From: Reticulitermes speratus
Taxonomy: Eukaryota > Arthropoda > Insecta > Blattodea > Rhinotermitidae
Length of the DNA: 64,000 nt
Direction: 5' to 3'
Assembly (NCBI GenBank): GCA_021186555.1
Contig: JAJKFL010000012.1
Location: 3,651,894-3,715,893 of the forward strand
Positions 10,173-21,872 of the stretch are shown here, in pieces (position 1 is the stretch's first letter; every line of letters begins with the position of its first letter). A program made the position numbers and the translations under genes. The notes under the pieces were generated by a model, which was given only the letters and a program-made list of their open reading frames with translations, was not told the DNA's origin and made no database searches.

Positions 10173-11064
10173 GCAGTGGGGTGTGAATACTGTAGTCAGC
10201 GTTTGGGTTGTATAAAAAAGAAGGAATGCGTGAATGGCTGGGAACGAACTTTTAGGGTTGGTTGCCAGAAGTAGCCTACCTGACCACCACACCTGAGTAC
10301 TGACTTTATACGGACACATAAGTGGAGGCGTGGCTCGCTGCGCTGAGTAATGCCTTGCACAATGTTTGGTCATGCGACTCCTTACTGAGTTATCTCTTCC
10401 CAGTGTGAATCTTTTCCCGCTGACGAGTATATTGTAGTTACAGACATGATAACCGTAAAACAAATGAAGTAATTGTGCGTTCCATTCCCCTCTTCTTATT
10501 CACCAAAATCATTAGTCGGCTAATGACTAATATTCCTTATACTGAAACAAAATGAGACATGCCACTCTCAGAACGTGTTGCCCAGAGACCTTGCAATCTT
10601 TGAATGGTTTCCTGCAAGAAGGATGTAACTCTCTTTTATGAATTTGTGGTTTTCTGAGGTTCATTTTACGATGCCGCCAGTATGTCTGGCTATATAGCTT
10701 AGTGGTTACTATATGTACCACCAGCTTTCACATCCAAAAACGCTGTATCTGCTCACAGAGTGTATTTATATGTAACATTAACTGATCGGTTTTTATAACA
10801 AAGATGGAGTGTGCTTACTGCACGGTACGAACTGAATCTTTAAATATAATTCAGGTTAGATTTTGGAACGAAATGGTTCTGGCGTAATGTCCGTACTTGC
10901 CCGGATGAATTGAGTAAAACCACGGAAAACGTCAGGATAGCCGATCACACGGCCGGTATTCGGACAAGGTATCTCCTGCATACAACTGTAGGGTGTGTGA
11001 CCATACGCCATCCTCTTCGGTATCTAGGCCCGCTGACCCTTTAATTAATCATTGTACTTAAAGA
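10173..11064. other. Intergenic, no recognised gene
   Basis: No domain or splice structure seen. The segment 10,910-10,980 shares 'AAACCACGGAAAACGTCAGG' with DNA near 5.0 kb, a weak unidentified repeat. Confidence 0.4.
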
Positions 11065-11624
11065 CCGTACCGCGCAGTAAACACTATCGGTTATACAAAT
11101 CAATCAGTTAATGCTGTACAGTGAAATAATCGCTGTTTGTTCTGAGATCCACACAAAACACATAAATACAGTCCGTACCGCGCAGTAAACACACTCCGTC
11201 TCAGTTATACAAACCAGTCAGTTAATGCTGTACAGTGAAATAATCGCTGATTGTTCTGAGATCCACACAAAACACATAAATACAGTTCGTACCGCGCAGT
11301 AAACACACTCCGTCTCAGTTATACAAACCAGTCAGTTAATGTTGTACAGTGAAATAATCGCTGTTTGTTCTGAGATCCACACAAAACACATAAATACAGT
11401 CCGTACCGCGCAGTAAACACACTCCGTCTCAGTTATACAAACCAGTCAGTTAATGCTGTACAGTGAAATAATCGCTGTTTGTTCTGAGCTCCACACAAAA
11501 CACATAAATACAGTCCGTACCGCGCAGTAAACACACTCCGTCTCAGTTATACAAACCAGTCAGTTAATGTTGTACAGTTAAATAATCGCTGTTTGTTCCG
11601 AGATCCACACAAAACACATAAATA
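11065..11624. repeat. 114-bp tandem array (DR1-internal unit), 5 units
   Basis: Unit starts at 11,169, 11,283, 11,397 and 11,511, after a shorter first unit. Each carries CGTACCGCGCAGTAAACAC, then CAGTTATACAAACCAGTCAG, CAGTGAAATAATCGCTG and GATCCACACAAAACACATAA. It is an internal segment of DR1 made tandem, and the single-copy right end of DR1 follows directly. Not coding. Confidence 0.95.
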
Positions 11625-11700
11625 CACTGTGTGGGCAGAACGTAGAATTTGTGAATGCTAAACATGGCGGTACATATAGTAACCATTGGTCTTTAAAGGG
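11625..11700 (+). repeat. DR1 right end after the 114-bp array
   Basis: Contains CACTGTGTGGGCAGAACG and 'GGCGGTACATATAGTAACC', as at 20.43, 24.2 and 57.7 kb. Confidence 0.75.
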
Positions 11701-13177
11701 TGAACAGTCGCATCGCCATACAAAATGTCGGGCTCCTACACTGAATGCCGTTTACACCTCAGAAATTCACGCAGGAAGTTGATCAACCTACGGTGCAGAC
11801 AGACGTAGAGGACACGCACATGGACGTTAATTATACTGCAGATGTATCATTCGAAATGCATCCCCGTTGGAGTTACTCCCCTTTTGCGCCGAGCTGTCCT
11901 CAGCTCTGGGTTCAAGGAATCTTGTATCTTGGTAAGGGCAGTTCAGGCAGTACAGTCAGTGGGAACTGTTGACTCTCGCGATGCGTCATGGTGCTGCATT
12001 CTTGTGCAAGGTGCAACGTGTAGTCTCATTTCTACCTCGCTATTCCGCTTGCTTGTATACTGTGTACTGGAACCTTCGATGTTTTCATTTCGAATAGAGC
12101 AAGTTCACGCGTAACTCGGGAGACTGCAGTAGGCCGTCCTTGTGTTTGAACTCCGAAATCATTCGGAGGATTTCGATTAAATTTGATTCTGTAGGGTATA
12201 TACATTTAAAGTCGTCGGATTGGCTGAATTTACTTTCGCTTATATTGGCCCGGTGTAACACCACATTGCATGAAGCTCTGATCCTATCTAATGACAAAGG
12301 TAACAGTTTACTCAAGTCTGGAACACGTGGAGCATTGCTTCCAGGTCCCCTGCGTAATATCTCAGAAGAGCGCAGATCTTAAAGGGCACGCTGATTATTT
12401 AAAAATGTGGATGCCGCATTAAATCACAGTGCATAAAATGTCCCAAACGCGACATAGGTCGACCAAAAACAAGATGGAGAGACCAACAGCATCTTAAGGA
12501 CTGAGTTTTCACAGGACAGAACCCAAATGTGCTACATCTGTTTACGTTCATGATGACGACGACGATGATGACGATGCATAAAATGGCGAAAGTGAAAAGC
12601 CAAAGTGGGTGCATTAATATTTTGAGTGATCTCCCTGAGGGTGGCCGGTTGGCCGAACCATGTGCCAGAATAATAAAAATATGCTGTGACCTTGGAACGT
12701 CGATATCCAAGCCATCAGTACATTTCCTTTAAATCGCCACAGTGTCTTCGAGCCGTGGCGAACTTGTACCGAGAAGTCTGTCCGGGCCAGTTCAGCCCCT
12801 CGTAACCCATCCTTTCGAACAGTCCGTTCCTGTTACAGTACTGCTGTGTTCCGAACTTGGCAAGGAATGTTAATTCTTCGCGGCGCCCTATAATTGGCAG
12901 AGGCTCCAAGACTGGCCACATTCCTCGTGTACATTCACTCCGCCAAGGTTGCTGTTGCTGCAGCGATTGGATCTAAGCGCCACTTGTTGCTTACAGGGAA
13001 CAAAATGACTGTCCGGAACGGAATAGTCATACGAACTGACGTCAGCGCCTCTCCAGGGCTTCCCCCAGCTTGTCGTCATGTACTAATAACGCATTAGGAT
13101 CTTATGTTATTCAGATAAAGGAACCTGATTTGGAGATGTCGGTTATTCATTTAACGTTCTGTCTAATATGATATAGG
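11701..13177. other. Intergenic, no recognised gene
   Basis: Frames of 60-103 aa occur but overlap one another on both strands and show no motif. A small GAC/GAT-rich patch lies near 12,550-12,575. Confidence 0.4.
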
Positions 13178-13530
13178 GTGCCGAGAAGTAAGAGAGACGA
13201 GGTTACAGGAGGCTGAAGCAAATTGCATGACGAGCTTTATGTTCTGTTCTCCTCACCAAGTATTATTCCAGTGATGAAATAAAGAAGAATGAGATGGTCG
13301 AGGCGTGTGGCACTTATGGGGGAAAGGAGAGGTTCATGCAGAATTTTGATGGGGAAATCTAGGCGTAGATGGGCGATAATATTAAAATTGATATTCAAGA
13401 AGTGGGATGGTGGCATGGACTGGATTGGTGGTGAGCTCATGTAAATACGGTGATTAACTTTTGAGTTCCATAAAATGCGGTGAATTTTTTGGCTAGCTGA
13501 GAAACTGTTAGCTTCTCAGGAAGGACCTGC
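13178..13530 (+). mobile_element. LINE 3'-end fragment
   Basis: Corresponds to the LINE tail at 25.0 kb: 'AGAATGAGATGGTCGAGGCG' (RMRW-like), 'GTAGATGGGCGATAATATT', 'GGATGGTGGCATGGACTGGA', then 'GAGTTCCATAAAATGCGGTG' and 'CTAGCTGAGAAACTGTTAGC'. Stops and indels break the frame. Confidence 0.7.
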
Positions 13531-13894
13531 TGAGTCTATTTGTACTATTATTCGATAATGATGAATTACAAGCGACATGAAAGTGGCCGTGGCATACTTT
13601 TAACAATCCAGGAACCTACGCGGAGGGACTGTGGAAAAGCACGAAGAACCTCGGCCAGGACTGCCAACCAACAAAATAAAAAAAAAACTACGAGCGAAGA
13701 CGCACACGATGCGCAAGTCTGGACCACGTGGAAAGACGTGGTATATGCACACTTGTGTCATACCGGCCACAAAACGTTTAAATTAACTTCTAGTGGTCAG
13801 GTCCACCTGAAAGCATCGAAATGTATTTATTGAAAAGAGGGAAGTTACTGAACTGTTTGACGGTCGTGATGCTGACAGTGCTGCCACACATGTA
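13531..13894. other. Unannotated stretch
   Basis: Contains a poly(A) patch near 13,676-13,687. No gene seen. Confidence 0.4.
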
Positions 13895-13972
13895 CAGGGC
13901 ATACACATAAGAATGGTGCGGTTTTAATAGTGAACACTATTAAAACCGCACCATTCTTTTGTGTATGCCCTG
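13895..13972. mobile_element. 78-bp TA-flanked palindromic MITE, copy 2
   Basis: Same palindrome and length as at 5.4 kb, again flanked by TA (13,893-13,894 and 13,973-13,974). Differs from copy 1 by a few bases such as CACATAAGAATGG. Confidence 0.85.
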
Positions 13973-14698
13973 TAGTTCAGACTTTCCTAAGACGTCACTG
14001 TTAACGTAGGCCTTCCTTGTGTTGTGTTTACGTAACTACGGGTGTCGGGGAGGGGGGGTAATATACCGAATGACTAACCTTGTTGTGTGTTACTTATCTT
14101 TAACTATTTTTTTTTGGGTTACCACACATGAAACTGTATGTTCCTTCATGATATACGAAAAATTTGGACGATGGCAAATATAAATAGGGATATAAGTAAA
14201 CAAGCCTAACACCCCACAAATGGAAACAATGCCTCCTTTTGATGTACACACAAGGAACTGTTTGCATCTGTCTATCTGTTTCCATGGAAACGAAGTTTGG
14301 CGCCAGTGAAGTTCGTATGGCGGTGTGTGTGTGTGTGTGTGGGCAGTGCACAATACGTCGCTTGTTTCGGAACAAAACCGTCTTACAGAAATGCAGTACG
14401 TACGTTTCGTAAAGTAAGGCTCTACGCATGTGGCTCAGCCTAACGTCCTGGGTTGGGTATATCATCTGAACTGCACACTGCTGGTTTTGTGTACCTACAA
14501 ATAAATGAGCCTCCAAAGGGGTTGAAACAGTAATTCTGAAATTATGTTTACACAGCTATTATACTGACATTGTGTATATCAGGTTATTGTGATTAATGAC
14601 ATCCGTGCTACATGTTTCGGCTAATTACCAGCCATTTTCATGTCAACTCCAGACACGTTCTGTCTTTAGTTTAATCACACTGAACGTAACGTATTATA
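13973..14698. other. Unannotated stretch with a (GT)n run
   Basis: A (GT)n microsatellite lies at 14,323-14,341. A 138-aa minus frame (14,100-14,516) spans the microsatellite (HTHTHT) and has no recognisable domain, so I do not call it. Confidence 0.45.
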
Positions 14699-14776
14699 CA
14701 GGGCATACACAAAAGAATGGTGCGGTTTCAATAGTGATTCCTATTGCAACCGCACCATTCTTTTGTGTATGCCGTG
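14699..14776. mobile_element. 78-bp TA-flanked palindromic MITE, copy 3
   Basis: Third copy, more diverged (centre AATAGTGATTCCTATTGC). TA flanks are present at 14,697-14,698 and 14,777-14,778. Confidence 0.85.
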
Positions 14777-14929
14777 TAATATTAACATTAAATGGTGTGA
14801 CAGTAATAGCATCGTCAAATGTCTGTAGTCACATAAACGGGATGCTTGCACACTAGTATAATTACAACGAATTATTACTGCTACGAGAATACAACATGTA
14901 AACGTAAAAAGTATAAACGGTGTAAAACT

Positions 14930-15335
14930 GTAGTCGACCTGGGTGGACTAGTGGTTAGCGTGCTCGCCACTGGACCCAAGGTTCGCGGGTTCGATCCCGA
15001 CCGAGGTCGATGGATTTTTAAGCGTGATAAAAATCCGGAGCACCACTTCCTTCGGAGGGGAAGTAAAGCCGTCGGTCCCATGTCGTAGATTTACGGCATG
15101 TAAAAGAACCTTACGGGCATGAATAAAAATGTTGTCCATTTCTCACTGAAGTCTCCTGACTGCCTGCCAGATGGCTCTGGCGGCACATCAGGATCGATAG
15201 AACACTAGCGCGGCCAGCTGACCAGTCACCAACTGCCACGAATGCGCACAACTTAGTAACCTCGAAAAGAGGAGGCTAGAGGAGGCCTGGGCCCATATAG
15301 GGCTGTTGAGCCATGGTTATTATATTATTATTATT
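14930..15335 (+). mobile_element. SINE family B, full-length-like copy
   Basis: The tRNA-like head has an A-box-like 'GGACTAGTGGTTAGCGTGC' and B box GGTTCGATCCC about 40 bp later. A body of ~300 bp ends 'GGGCTGTTGAGCCATGG' followed by a TTATTA tail. A 3' fragment of the same family is at 62.35 kb. A pol III-transcribed parasite of LINEs; frames on either strand are fortuitous. Confidence 0.85.
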
Positions 15336-16759
15336 ATGTAAAACTGTAGAACGCTTGAAATTGAAACACTGTTGTAAAAGTCGCAATGTATTTTGTGCCT
15401 GTTCTATCCAGCACAGAACCAACCTGACGAAGGGTGTCAGTACTGAGTGTGTGTGTTTGGATACTCCTGTTGCCTGCGGTTGTGTTGGTTGCTGGTTCCA
15501 CAGGCGCAACCAGAATTTCTCTTTGAGGTGGGGGGAGGGGGCTGACCCTGAGGCTATGTTTGATGTTAAAAACTGTTATGAAAATCATGTCAAAATATCC
15601 CAGCCGTAATCTAGCCGCAATCCTAGCCTAATCTAGTTAGGTTACAGGGAAAATTAAAACTGAAAAATAAAAAAAACTACATATTTGTAAGTTGTTATCA
15701 TACTTTTCAATATTCCAGTGTAGTTATCAGCCGATTTCAGTAGCTGGTTTAGGCTGAAGGGTAAATCACGTAAAACCATTGATATCGTGTCTACAAAATC
15801 TGTTTTTTTTTTAAGTTTCGCTTTGGGCAGGCGGCTGCAGCCCAGCAGCCCCCCCCCCCCCCGGGCGCGTCAATGGCTGCTTCTACAGCTGTGTAAATAG
15901 GATTTCAGAATGATGATCATTGTACGTACGTATGTCTGAATGACGTTCAGACTGCGACATGAACGCTGCCCAACGCCAAGCCCAGTCCTGCGTCTTTGAA
16001 AGTTAAAGTAAATTAAAATCGCATCGTTAAGTTCCAAGGATAAAGCGGGACATTCCAACAAAAATTGAATTGGTGACGTCAGGCTGACGGCAGGGCCGTC
16101 AGTCTCTGCTCGTGATTAGAACTTGCAGGGAAATTAGGTGAGTTTGGTGGTTCAACTGCTTTAGTTTCCATAGAGGCGGGTTTCATTAACAGTGCTTCAC
16201 ACGTCGCGTATTAGAATGTGGGGAAAACTCGTCGCTAATTAGTCATCGTACTGGAAGAAGGAATAATTTACACATCTCCCCGCCAACGAACTGCGGGCGT
16301 CATCTAGATGCGAGGAATATTACAGAGCAATAATCATTCCCTGACAATACACGTCATTCCGGTTGTATGAGTCAGTCTGGTCTTCACGGCCAGCAGCTGT
16401 GGTTGGCGACCCTGAAGGAAACATAAAAAACACCTTTTAAACTATTGCTTATAGGAAGCCGCAGTTTCTGACGTCACACGAATGAGGCGCGACAGAGGCA
16501 GTCAGTCTGTGACATGCCGTTTCAGTTTCAAACAAGAACGGTTTCAAATCGGGTGCCTTGGAGAAGAAGATTCATCAAAAATTAATTTACCCCCACTACC
16601 AGTACCAGACGAATCCAGCGTACATTACGCATCGCGTCTGTGTTGTTTTCTGTGGTCATCTTTAGGAGTGGCACGTTGCCAGCATGTACGGTTGATCGTC
16701 AGAGTTCGGTCTACGCGCAACAGATTCTGTACCAAGTTAAGGATACGTTGTAGTCGCAC
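15336..16759. other. Intergenic, no recognised gene
   Basis: Contains a poly(C) run at 15,849-15,862. No domain, tandem structure or SINE head recognised. Confidence 0.4.
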
Positions 16760-17686
16760 ACAGACAGTGCGAAGAGATATTTGTGCTCCACTGAACAGAA
16801 GAAAGGGCTGATATACAGATAGTGCGAAGAGATATTTGAGCTCCACGAAGAGAAGAAAGGCTGATATACAGATAGTGCGAAGAGATATTTGTGCTCCACT
16901 GAACAGAAGAAAAGGCTGATATACAGATAGTGCGAAGAGATATTTGTGCTCCACTGAACAGAAGAAAGGGCTGATATACAGATAGTGCGAAGAGATATTT
17001 GTGCTCCACTGAACAGAAGAAAGGCTGATATACAGATAGTGCGAAGAGATATTTGTGCTCCACTGAACAGAAGAAAGGGCTGATATACAGATAGTGCGAA
17101 AGATATTTGTGCTCCACTGAACAGAAGAAAGGGCTGATATACAGATAGTGCGAAGAGATATTTGAGCTCCACGGAAGAGAAGAAAAGGCTGATATACAGA
17201 TAGTGCGAAGAGATATTTGAGCTCCACGGAAAGAAGAAAAGGCTGATATACGATAGTGCGAAGAGATATTTGAGCTCCACTGAAGAGAAGAAAAGGCTGA
17301 TATACAGATAGTGCGAAGAGATATTTGAGCTCCACTGAAGAGAAGAAAAGGCTGATATACAGATAGTGCGAAGAGATATTTGAGCTCCACGGAAGAGAAG
17401 AAAAGGCTGATATCAGATAGTGCGAAGAGATATTTGAGCTCCACTGAAGAGAAGAAAAGGCTGATATACAGATAGTGCGAAGAGATATTTGAGCTCCACT
17501 GAAGAGAAGAAAGGCTGATATACAGATAGTGCGAAGAGATATTTGAGCTCCACTGAAGAGAAGAAAAGGCTGATATACAGATAGTGCGAAGAGATATTTG
17601 AGCTCCACGGAAGAGAAGAAAAGAGTGATATACAGATAGTGCGAAGAGCTATTTGAGCTCCACGGAAGAGAAGAAAAGGCTGATAT
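16760..17686. repeat. ~55-bp tandem array, ~17 units in two blocks
   Basis: Units (53-55 bp) carry GGCTGATATACAGATAGTGC and GAAGAGATATTTG, then a variable part. Left units (to ~17,150) mostly end GTGCTCCACTGAACAG; right units end GAGCTCCAC(T/G)GAAGAG. Minus frames of up to 327 aa cross the array with phase jumps and are not genes. Confidence 0.95.
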
Positions 17687-19170
17687 TATTTCAGCCTGTT
17701 AACTTCCGTTACAGTATTGCCCTGCAAGACAACTGCGATCAAAGTTGTAAAGATGTGTTCACATTCTTGATTTAACAGTATTTACAAACAGTTCACAATA
17801 CCTGACAGCTGTGTGACTTTTGGCATAATTATTTAAAATAAGTAGCAGTACTGATAATAAGCTAAAGGTTTGATGTCTGTAAATTCTCGGTAAGAATATT
17901 TTCTCTACAGTATTACGCGTAAAAAGTGAGTAACAAGTTCTAATCTACGGAAATAATCTATGTAGTTGATAAAGACTTATCTGTGAAGTGCTGAAACGAA
18001 GAGTTGATGTGGCTGAATCACTGGCTCTGTAATCATAGTTACAAACAGTTGCCCGCGCAAGGCCAAGTGACTAGTGTGTCTCTCTCTCTCCTTTTATCTT
18101 GCAAGCCAGTTTGTAGTATTCTCGATCTCTCGAGAGTGGAGTCGATTGTATAGAGCGAGTGTTGTGATGATTCATAGCAGCAGTGTGGCTTTAACATCTG
18201 TTGAGTTAGTGTTGAGCTGACTGCGTGGAGGGTGGTGGTTTAGTTTGTGTGCATCCCTTGAGTTGTGAGGGTAACATCCCTAGTGTTGTGAATTGGCGCC
18301 TGTTGCAGAAAAACTAAAAATGAAAAAGGACGCCCCTTGTTTGGTTTTGAGGTTGATGCCATTACCGACAAGGCCTACATGGGGTAAGATATTGTTATAT
18401 TATAATAATAATAATACGTCAACAAATTAATTTACAGTTGAATATTACGTATGTATTTTCTCTGTAGTATATTTTAAACGTGTATCTACTGAATTACTTT
18501 TTACAATAAAACCATCACAATACTCAATATAATGTAAAGTACAATAAAACAGTATTCTTAATATTATCACTAACATATATGACATATTTATATATATTAT
18601 TAATACTGTTTTATTGTATGATATATTGTGCATTGTATTGGTTTTATTGTAATAAATAATTACGTTTACATATTAAATAACGACATTACATTTATAAATT
18701 TCATAATTTAGCTGGAATATGGCACCAACCAAAATGAGTGCTGATCCATTGTTGCAATGACGACTGCTGCATTTGTCTAGTTTTGCTGTGTTCCAAAGCT
18801 GCAATATGAATGGCGTGACGTGTTATTAGAGTTTTGTATAATTTTGGTTTATATGTAATATAAAGTCTGTTTCTGAATGACCGACTGTACCACGCATATG
18901 TGCACTGCTGTCTCGGGTTACCAGCATTTTGTAGACCTGGGTGAAATGCACTCGTTATTGAATGCAAACACGATATGAATTATTGTTCACCCAAATGCCT
19001 ACTCATGTTTTGTACTAATCTCTATCTTTTGGGGGGTGGGGGATTCACACCTTTGAAGGAGCATCATATTTCCCCAGAGGGCGTACGAAACTCACCAGCC
19101 CAGAGTTCTGGGTTCCCCCCTCCCCCAAGCCTCTGCAGGGTTGAAATTCCTGTATTTAATATTTAAAATT
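17687..19170. other. Intergenic, no recognised gene
   Basis: A TTGGCGCC at 18,293-18,300 resembles a retroelement primer-binding site, but no LTR pair was found. From 18,400 to 18,720 the DNA is very AT-rich. No gene seen. Confidence 0.4.
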
Positions 19171-20422
19171 CGGTACGTACCGCGCAGTAAACACACACCG
19201 TCTCAGTTATACAAACCAGCCAGTTAATGTTGTACAGTGAAATAATCGCTGTTTGTTCTGAGATCCACACAAAACACATAAATACAGTCCGTACCGCGCA
19301 GTAAACACACTCCGTCTCAGTTATACAAACCAGTCAGTTAATGTTGTACAGTGAAATAATCGCTGTTTGTTCTGAGATCCACACAAAACACATAAATACA
19401 GTCCGTACCGCGCAGTAAACACACTCCGTCTCAGTTATACAAACCAGTCAGTTAATGTTGTACAGTGAAATAATCGCTGTTTGTTCTGAGATCCACACAA
19501 AACACACAAATACAGTCCGTACCGCGCAGTAAACACACTCCGTCTCAGTTACACAAACCAGTCAGTTAATGTTGTACAGTGAAATAATCGCTGTTTGTTC
19601 TGAGATCCACACAAAACACATAAATACAGTCCGTACCGCGCAGTAAACACACTCCGTCTCAGTTATACAAACCAGTCAGTTAATGTTGTACAGTGAAATA
19701 ATCGCTGTTTGTTCTGAGATCCACACAAAACACAAATACAGTCCGTACCGCGCAGTAAACACACTCCGTCTCAGTTACACAAACCAGTCAGTTAATGTTG
19801 TACAGTGAAATAATCGCTGTTTGTTCTGAGATCCACACAAAACACATAAATACAGTCCGTACCGCGCAGTAAACACACTCCGTCTCAGTTATACAAACCA
19901 GTCAGTTAATGCTGTACAGTGAAATAATCGCTGTTTGTTCTGAGATCCACACAAAACACATAAATACAGTCCGTACCGCGCAGTAAACACACTCCGTCTC
20001 AGTTATACAAACCAGTCAGTTAATGCTGTACAGTGAAATAATCGCCTGTTTGTTCTGAGATCCACACAAAACACATAAATACAGTCCGTACCGCGCAGTA
20101 AGCACACTCCGTCTCAGTTATACAAACCAGTCAGTTAATGCTGTACAGTGAAATAATCGCTGTTTGTTCTGAGATCCACACAAAACACATAAATACAGTC
20201 CGTACCCGCAGTAAACACACACCGTCTCAGTTACACAAACCAGTCAGTTAATGCTGTACAGTGAAATAATCGCCGTTTGTTCTGAGATCCACACAAAACA
20301 CATAAATACAGTCCGTACCGCGCAGTAAACACACACCGTCTCAGTTACACAAACCAGTCAGTTAATGCTGTACAGTGAAATAATCGCCGTTTGTTCTGAG
20401 ATCCACACAAAACACATAAATA
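19171..20422. repeat. 114-bp tandem array (DR1-internal unit), ~11 units
   Basis: Same unit as the 11.1-kb array, with starts at 19,285, 19,399 and so on in 114-bp steps. A few units carry small indels, for example CGTACCCGCAG near 20,205 and AATCGCCTG near 20,040. DR1's right end follows at 20,423-20,475. The array lies inside the gene, about 215 bp upstream of the DUSP10-like exon. Confidence 0.95.
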
Positions 20423-20475
20423 CACTGTGTGGACAGAACGTAGAATTTTTTTTGTTGAACCTGGTAACCACTGAA
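20423..20475 (+). repeat. DR1 right end next to the DUSP10-like exon
   Basis: CACTGTGTGGACAGAACG followed by 'CTGGTAACCACTG', the DR1 right end as at 11.65 and 57.7 kb, with an internal deletion and a T-run. Confidence 0.65.
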
Positions 20476-20638
20476 TTACGGGGATTGGCCTGTCACAATG
20501 TAACATATGTAATACGGTGTATAGCTCCCTTCGCTCATGATGAGTTATTAAAATATTTCTTAGTTATTATCTTTCTTCATGACCGATTACTGAGCCTAAC
20601 ATGGCGTTACATTTGCATTTCCTTCTTTGTTTTTGCAG

Positions 20639-20977
20639 GTGGACACAAAGAGTTCCACAGGCGTCACAAAGAGTTCTGCGAGGACACACTGTTGCCCCCC
20701 AGTGGGCGCCCTTTGAGCCCCAGCGACGGCGTTGTGACGCCAGATATAGACTCGCACCCGGCCTCCTGTGTTCTGCCCTTCCTGTACCTAGGCAACCAGC
20801 ACGATGCGGCTGACCTCAACACCTTGAGGTCACTCGGGGTGACCCGCGTTCTCAACGTGACCTCTCACCTACCCGGCTACCACGAGGCCTGTGGTATCAC
20901 GTACAAGCAGCTGCCTGCGTCGGACTCCGGCCACCAAAACCTGAAGCAGTACTTCGAGGAGGCTTTCGATTTTATAG
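20639..20977 (+). CDS. DUSP10: DUSP10/MKP-5-like phosphatase, penultimate coding exon
   Basis: This exon encodes the linker and first half of the dual-specificity phosphatase domain of a MAP-kinase phosphatase. Such enzymes remove phosphate from Thr and Tyr of JNK and p38 kinases. A pyrimidine-rich tract and CAG lie just before 20,639 and ATAG|GTGAGC ends the exon; both introns are phase 1. The 112 complete codons give a linker (residues 1-40, with TPDID), then [11 protein letters not shown] (43-53), [10 protein letters not shown] (69-78) and LPASDS (91-96), where Asp95 fits the catalytic general acid. It ends YFEEAFDFI. The order matches DUSP10 better than other MKPs, from memory. Upstream exons with the rhodanese-like kinase-binding domain were not found. 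The open frame continues upstream into intron and DR1 repeat and downstream to a stop at ~20,997; both extensions are intronic. Confidence 0.93.
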
Positions 20978-21601
20978 GTGAGCTTTCCGTCCGTTAGGAT
21001 GAACTGTCCTGGCGGAGCATAGTTCAGGTTGATACTCTGAGTTACTGTTAGTATATCCTGTGTATAATATTGAATTACACAGCATAAATGTGGCGTTACT
21101 CGGTATTCCAGCCCTCGTTATTACAGTTACACGGCAATGTGTGTATCTCTTTGTATTCGCAAGCTTTAATCTGAGAGGTATCCCACTGCGTTAATGCTGT
21201 GTTGGGAAGAGTTCTAATTATTACTGAAAGCTGCACTTATTGTCATAAAACTGAACGTTTATCTGGCCTCAGGTAAATGCCCCCCCCCCCCCCCCCCATC
21301 ATCATGCTCATTCTGAGAAGGCCTTTTGTTACGCTCAGCCAAGTTATTTGAGGTCACGTGACATTAACCATGGGCGATTTTTTATGTTATTTTGTCGCGT
21401 CTGTAACCGAAATTACAAAAATATCGTCGGCCCCCCACATTTCTTAAAGTATGGGAGACAGTAAAGGAATGGTTTGTGGTTGTAACTTGAGTACTTTAAA
21501 GCAGAAAATGGTGTGTAAAATACATAGGCTGATCGTAATTTGGAAATGGGTTAACGTTTGCAGGGAGCTTCAGATTGCTAGCAAAGAGTCAGGACGGCTG
21601 G

Positions 21602-21674
21602 CTTCTGGGATATGATGCCGTGTCAGTTGGCATATAGTTACGGAGCGGCTTGCTGCTGCCATCTTCAAGGTTAA
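21602..21674 (-). mobile_element. Foldback family, one arm only
   Basis: 'CTTCTGGGATATGATGCCGT' and 'GCTGCTGCCATCTTCAAGG' are the family end and the reverse of its TTGAAGATGG core. The GAAAC part is degraded (GTAAC on the minus strand). Confidence 0.6.
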
Positions 21675-21807
21675 GATGGTCAAATACTTATTTGGACTGT
21701 ACTTATCAGCACTGCTGTGGGAACGTCAGGTCCCTTATTTACGCCAGATGGGATATACACGGGTTTGGCAGTTGAGCCCAAACTGCCTTTTGGCTATGGC
21801 ATCTAGA

Positions 21808-21872
21808 CCTCGGAATTCCATAAAAAGCGGGGAATTTCCTGATTAATCAGACAGCCGTTAGCTTCTTATAAA
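21808..21872 (+). mobile_element. LINE tail fragment
   Basis: 'CTCGGAATTCCATAAAAAGC' and 'ACAGCCGTTAGCTTCTTA' match the non-coding end of the LINE at 13.45 and 25.3 kb. Confidence 0.5.

Noticed and set aside
14100..14516. 138-aa minus-strand frame
   Set aside because: Crosses a (GT)n microsatellite, no domain, no splice structure.
16625..17608. 327-aa minus-strand frame
   Set aside because: Translation of the 55-bp array with phase changes; peptide repeats every unit and matches no protein I know.
17753..18310. Solo LTR with a TTGGCGCC primer-binding site
   Set aside because: Only the 8-bp word is suggestive; no paired LTR, no polypurine tract and no gag/pol text was found.
20365..20638. 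N-terminal part of the 210-aa frame leading into the DUSP10-like exon
   Set aside because: It reads through the 114-bp DR1 array and a clear acceptor (pyrimidine tract plus CAG); only 20,639 onward is homologous to phosphatases.
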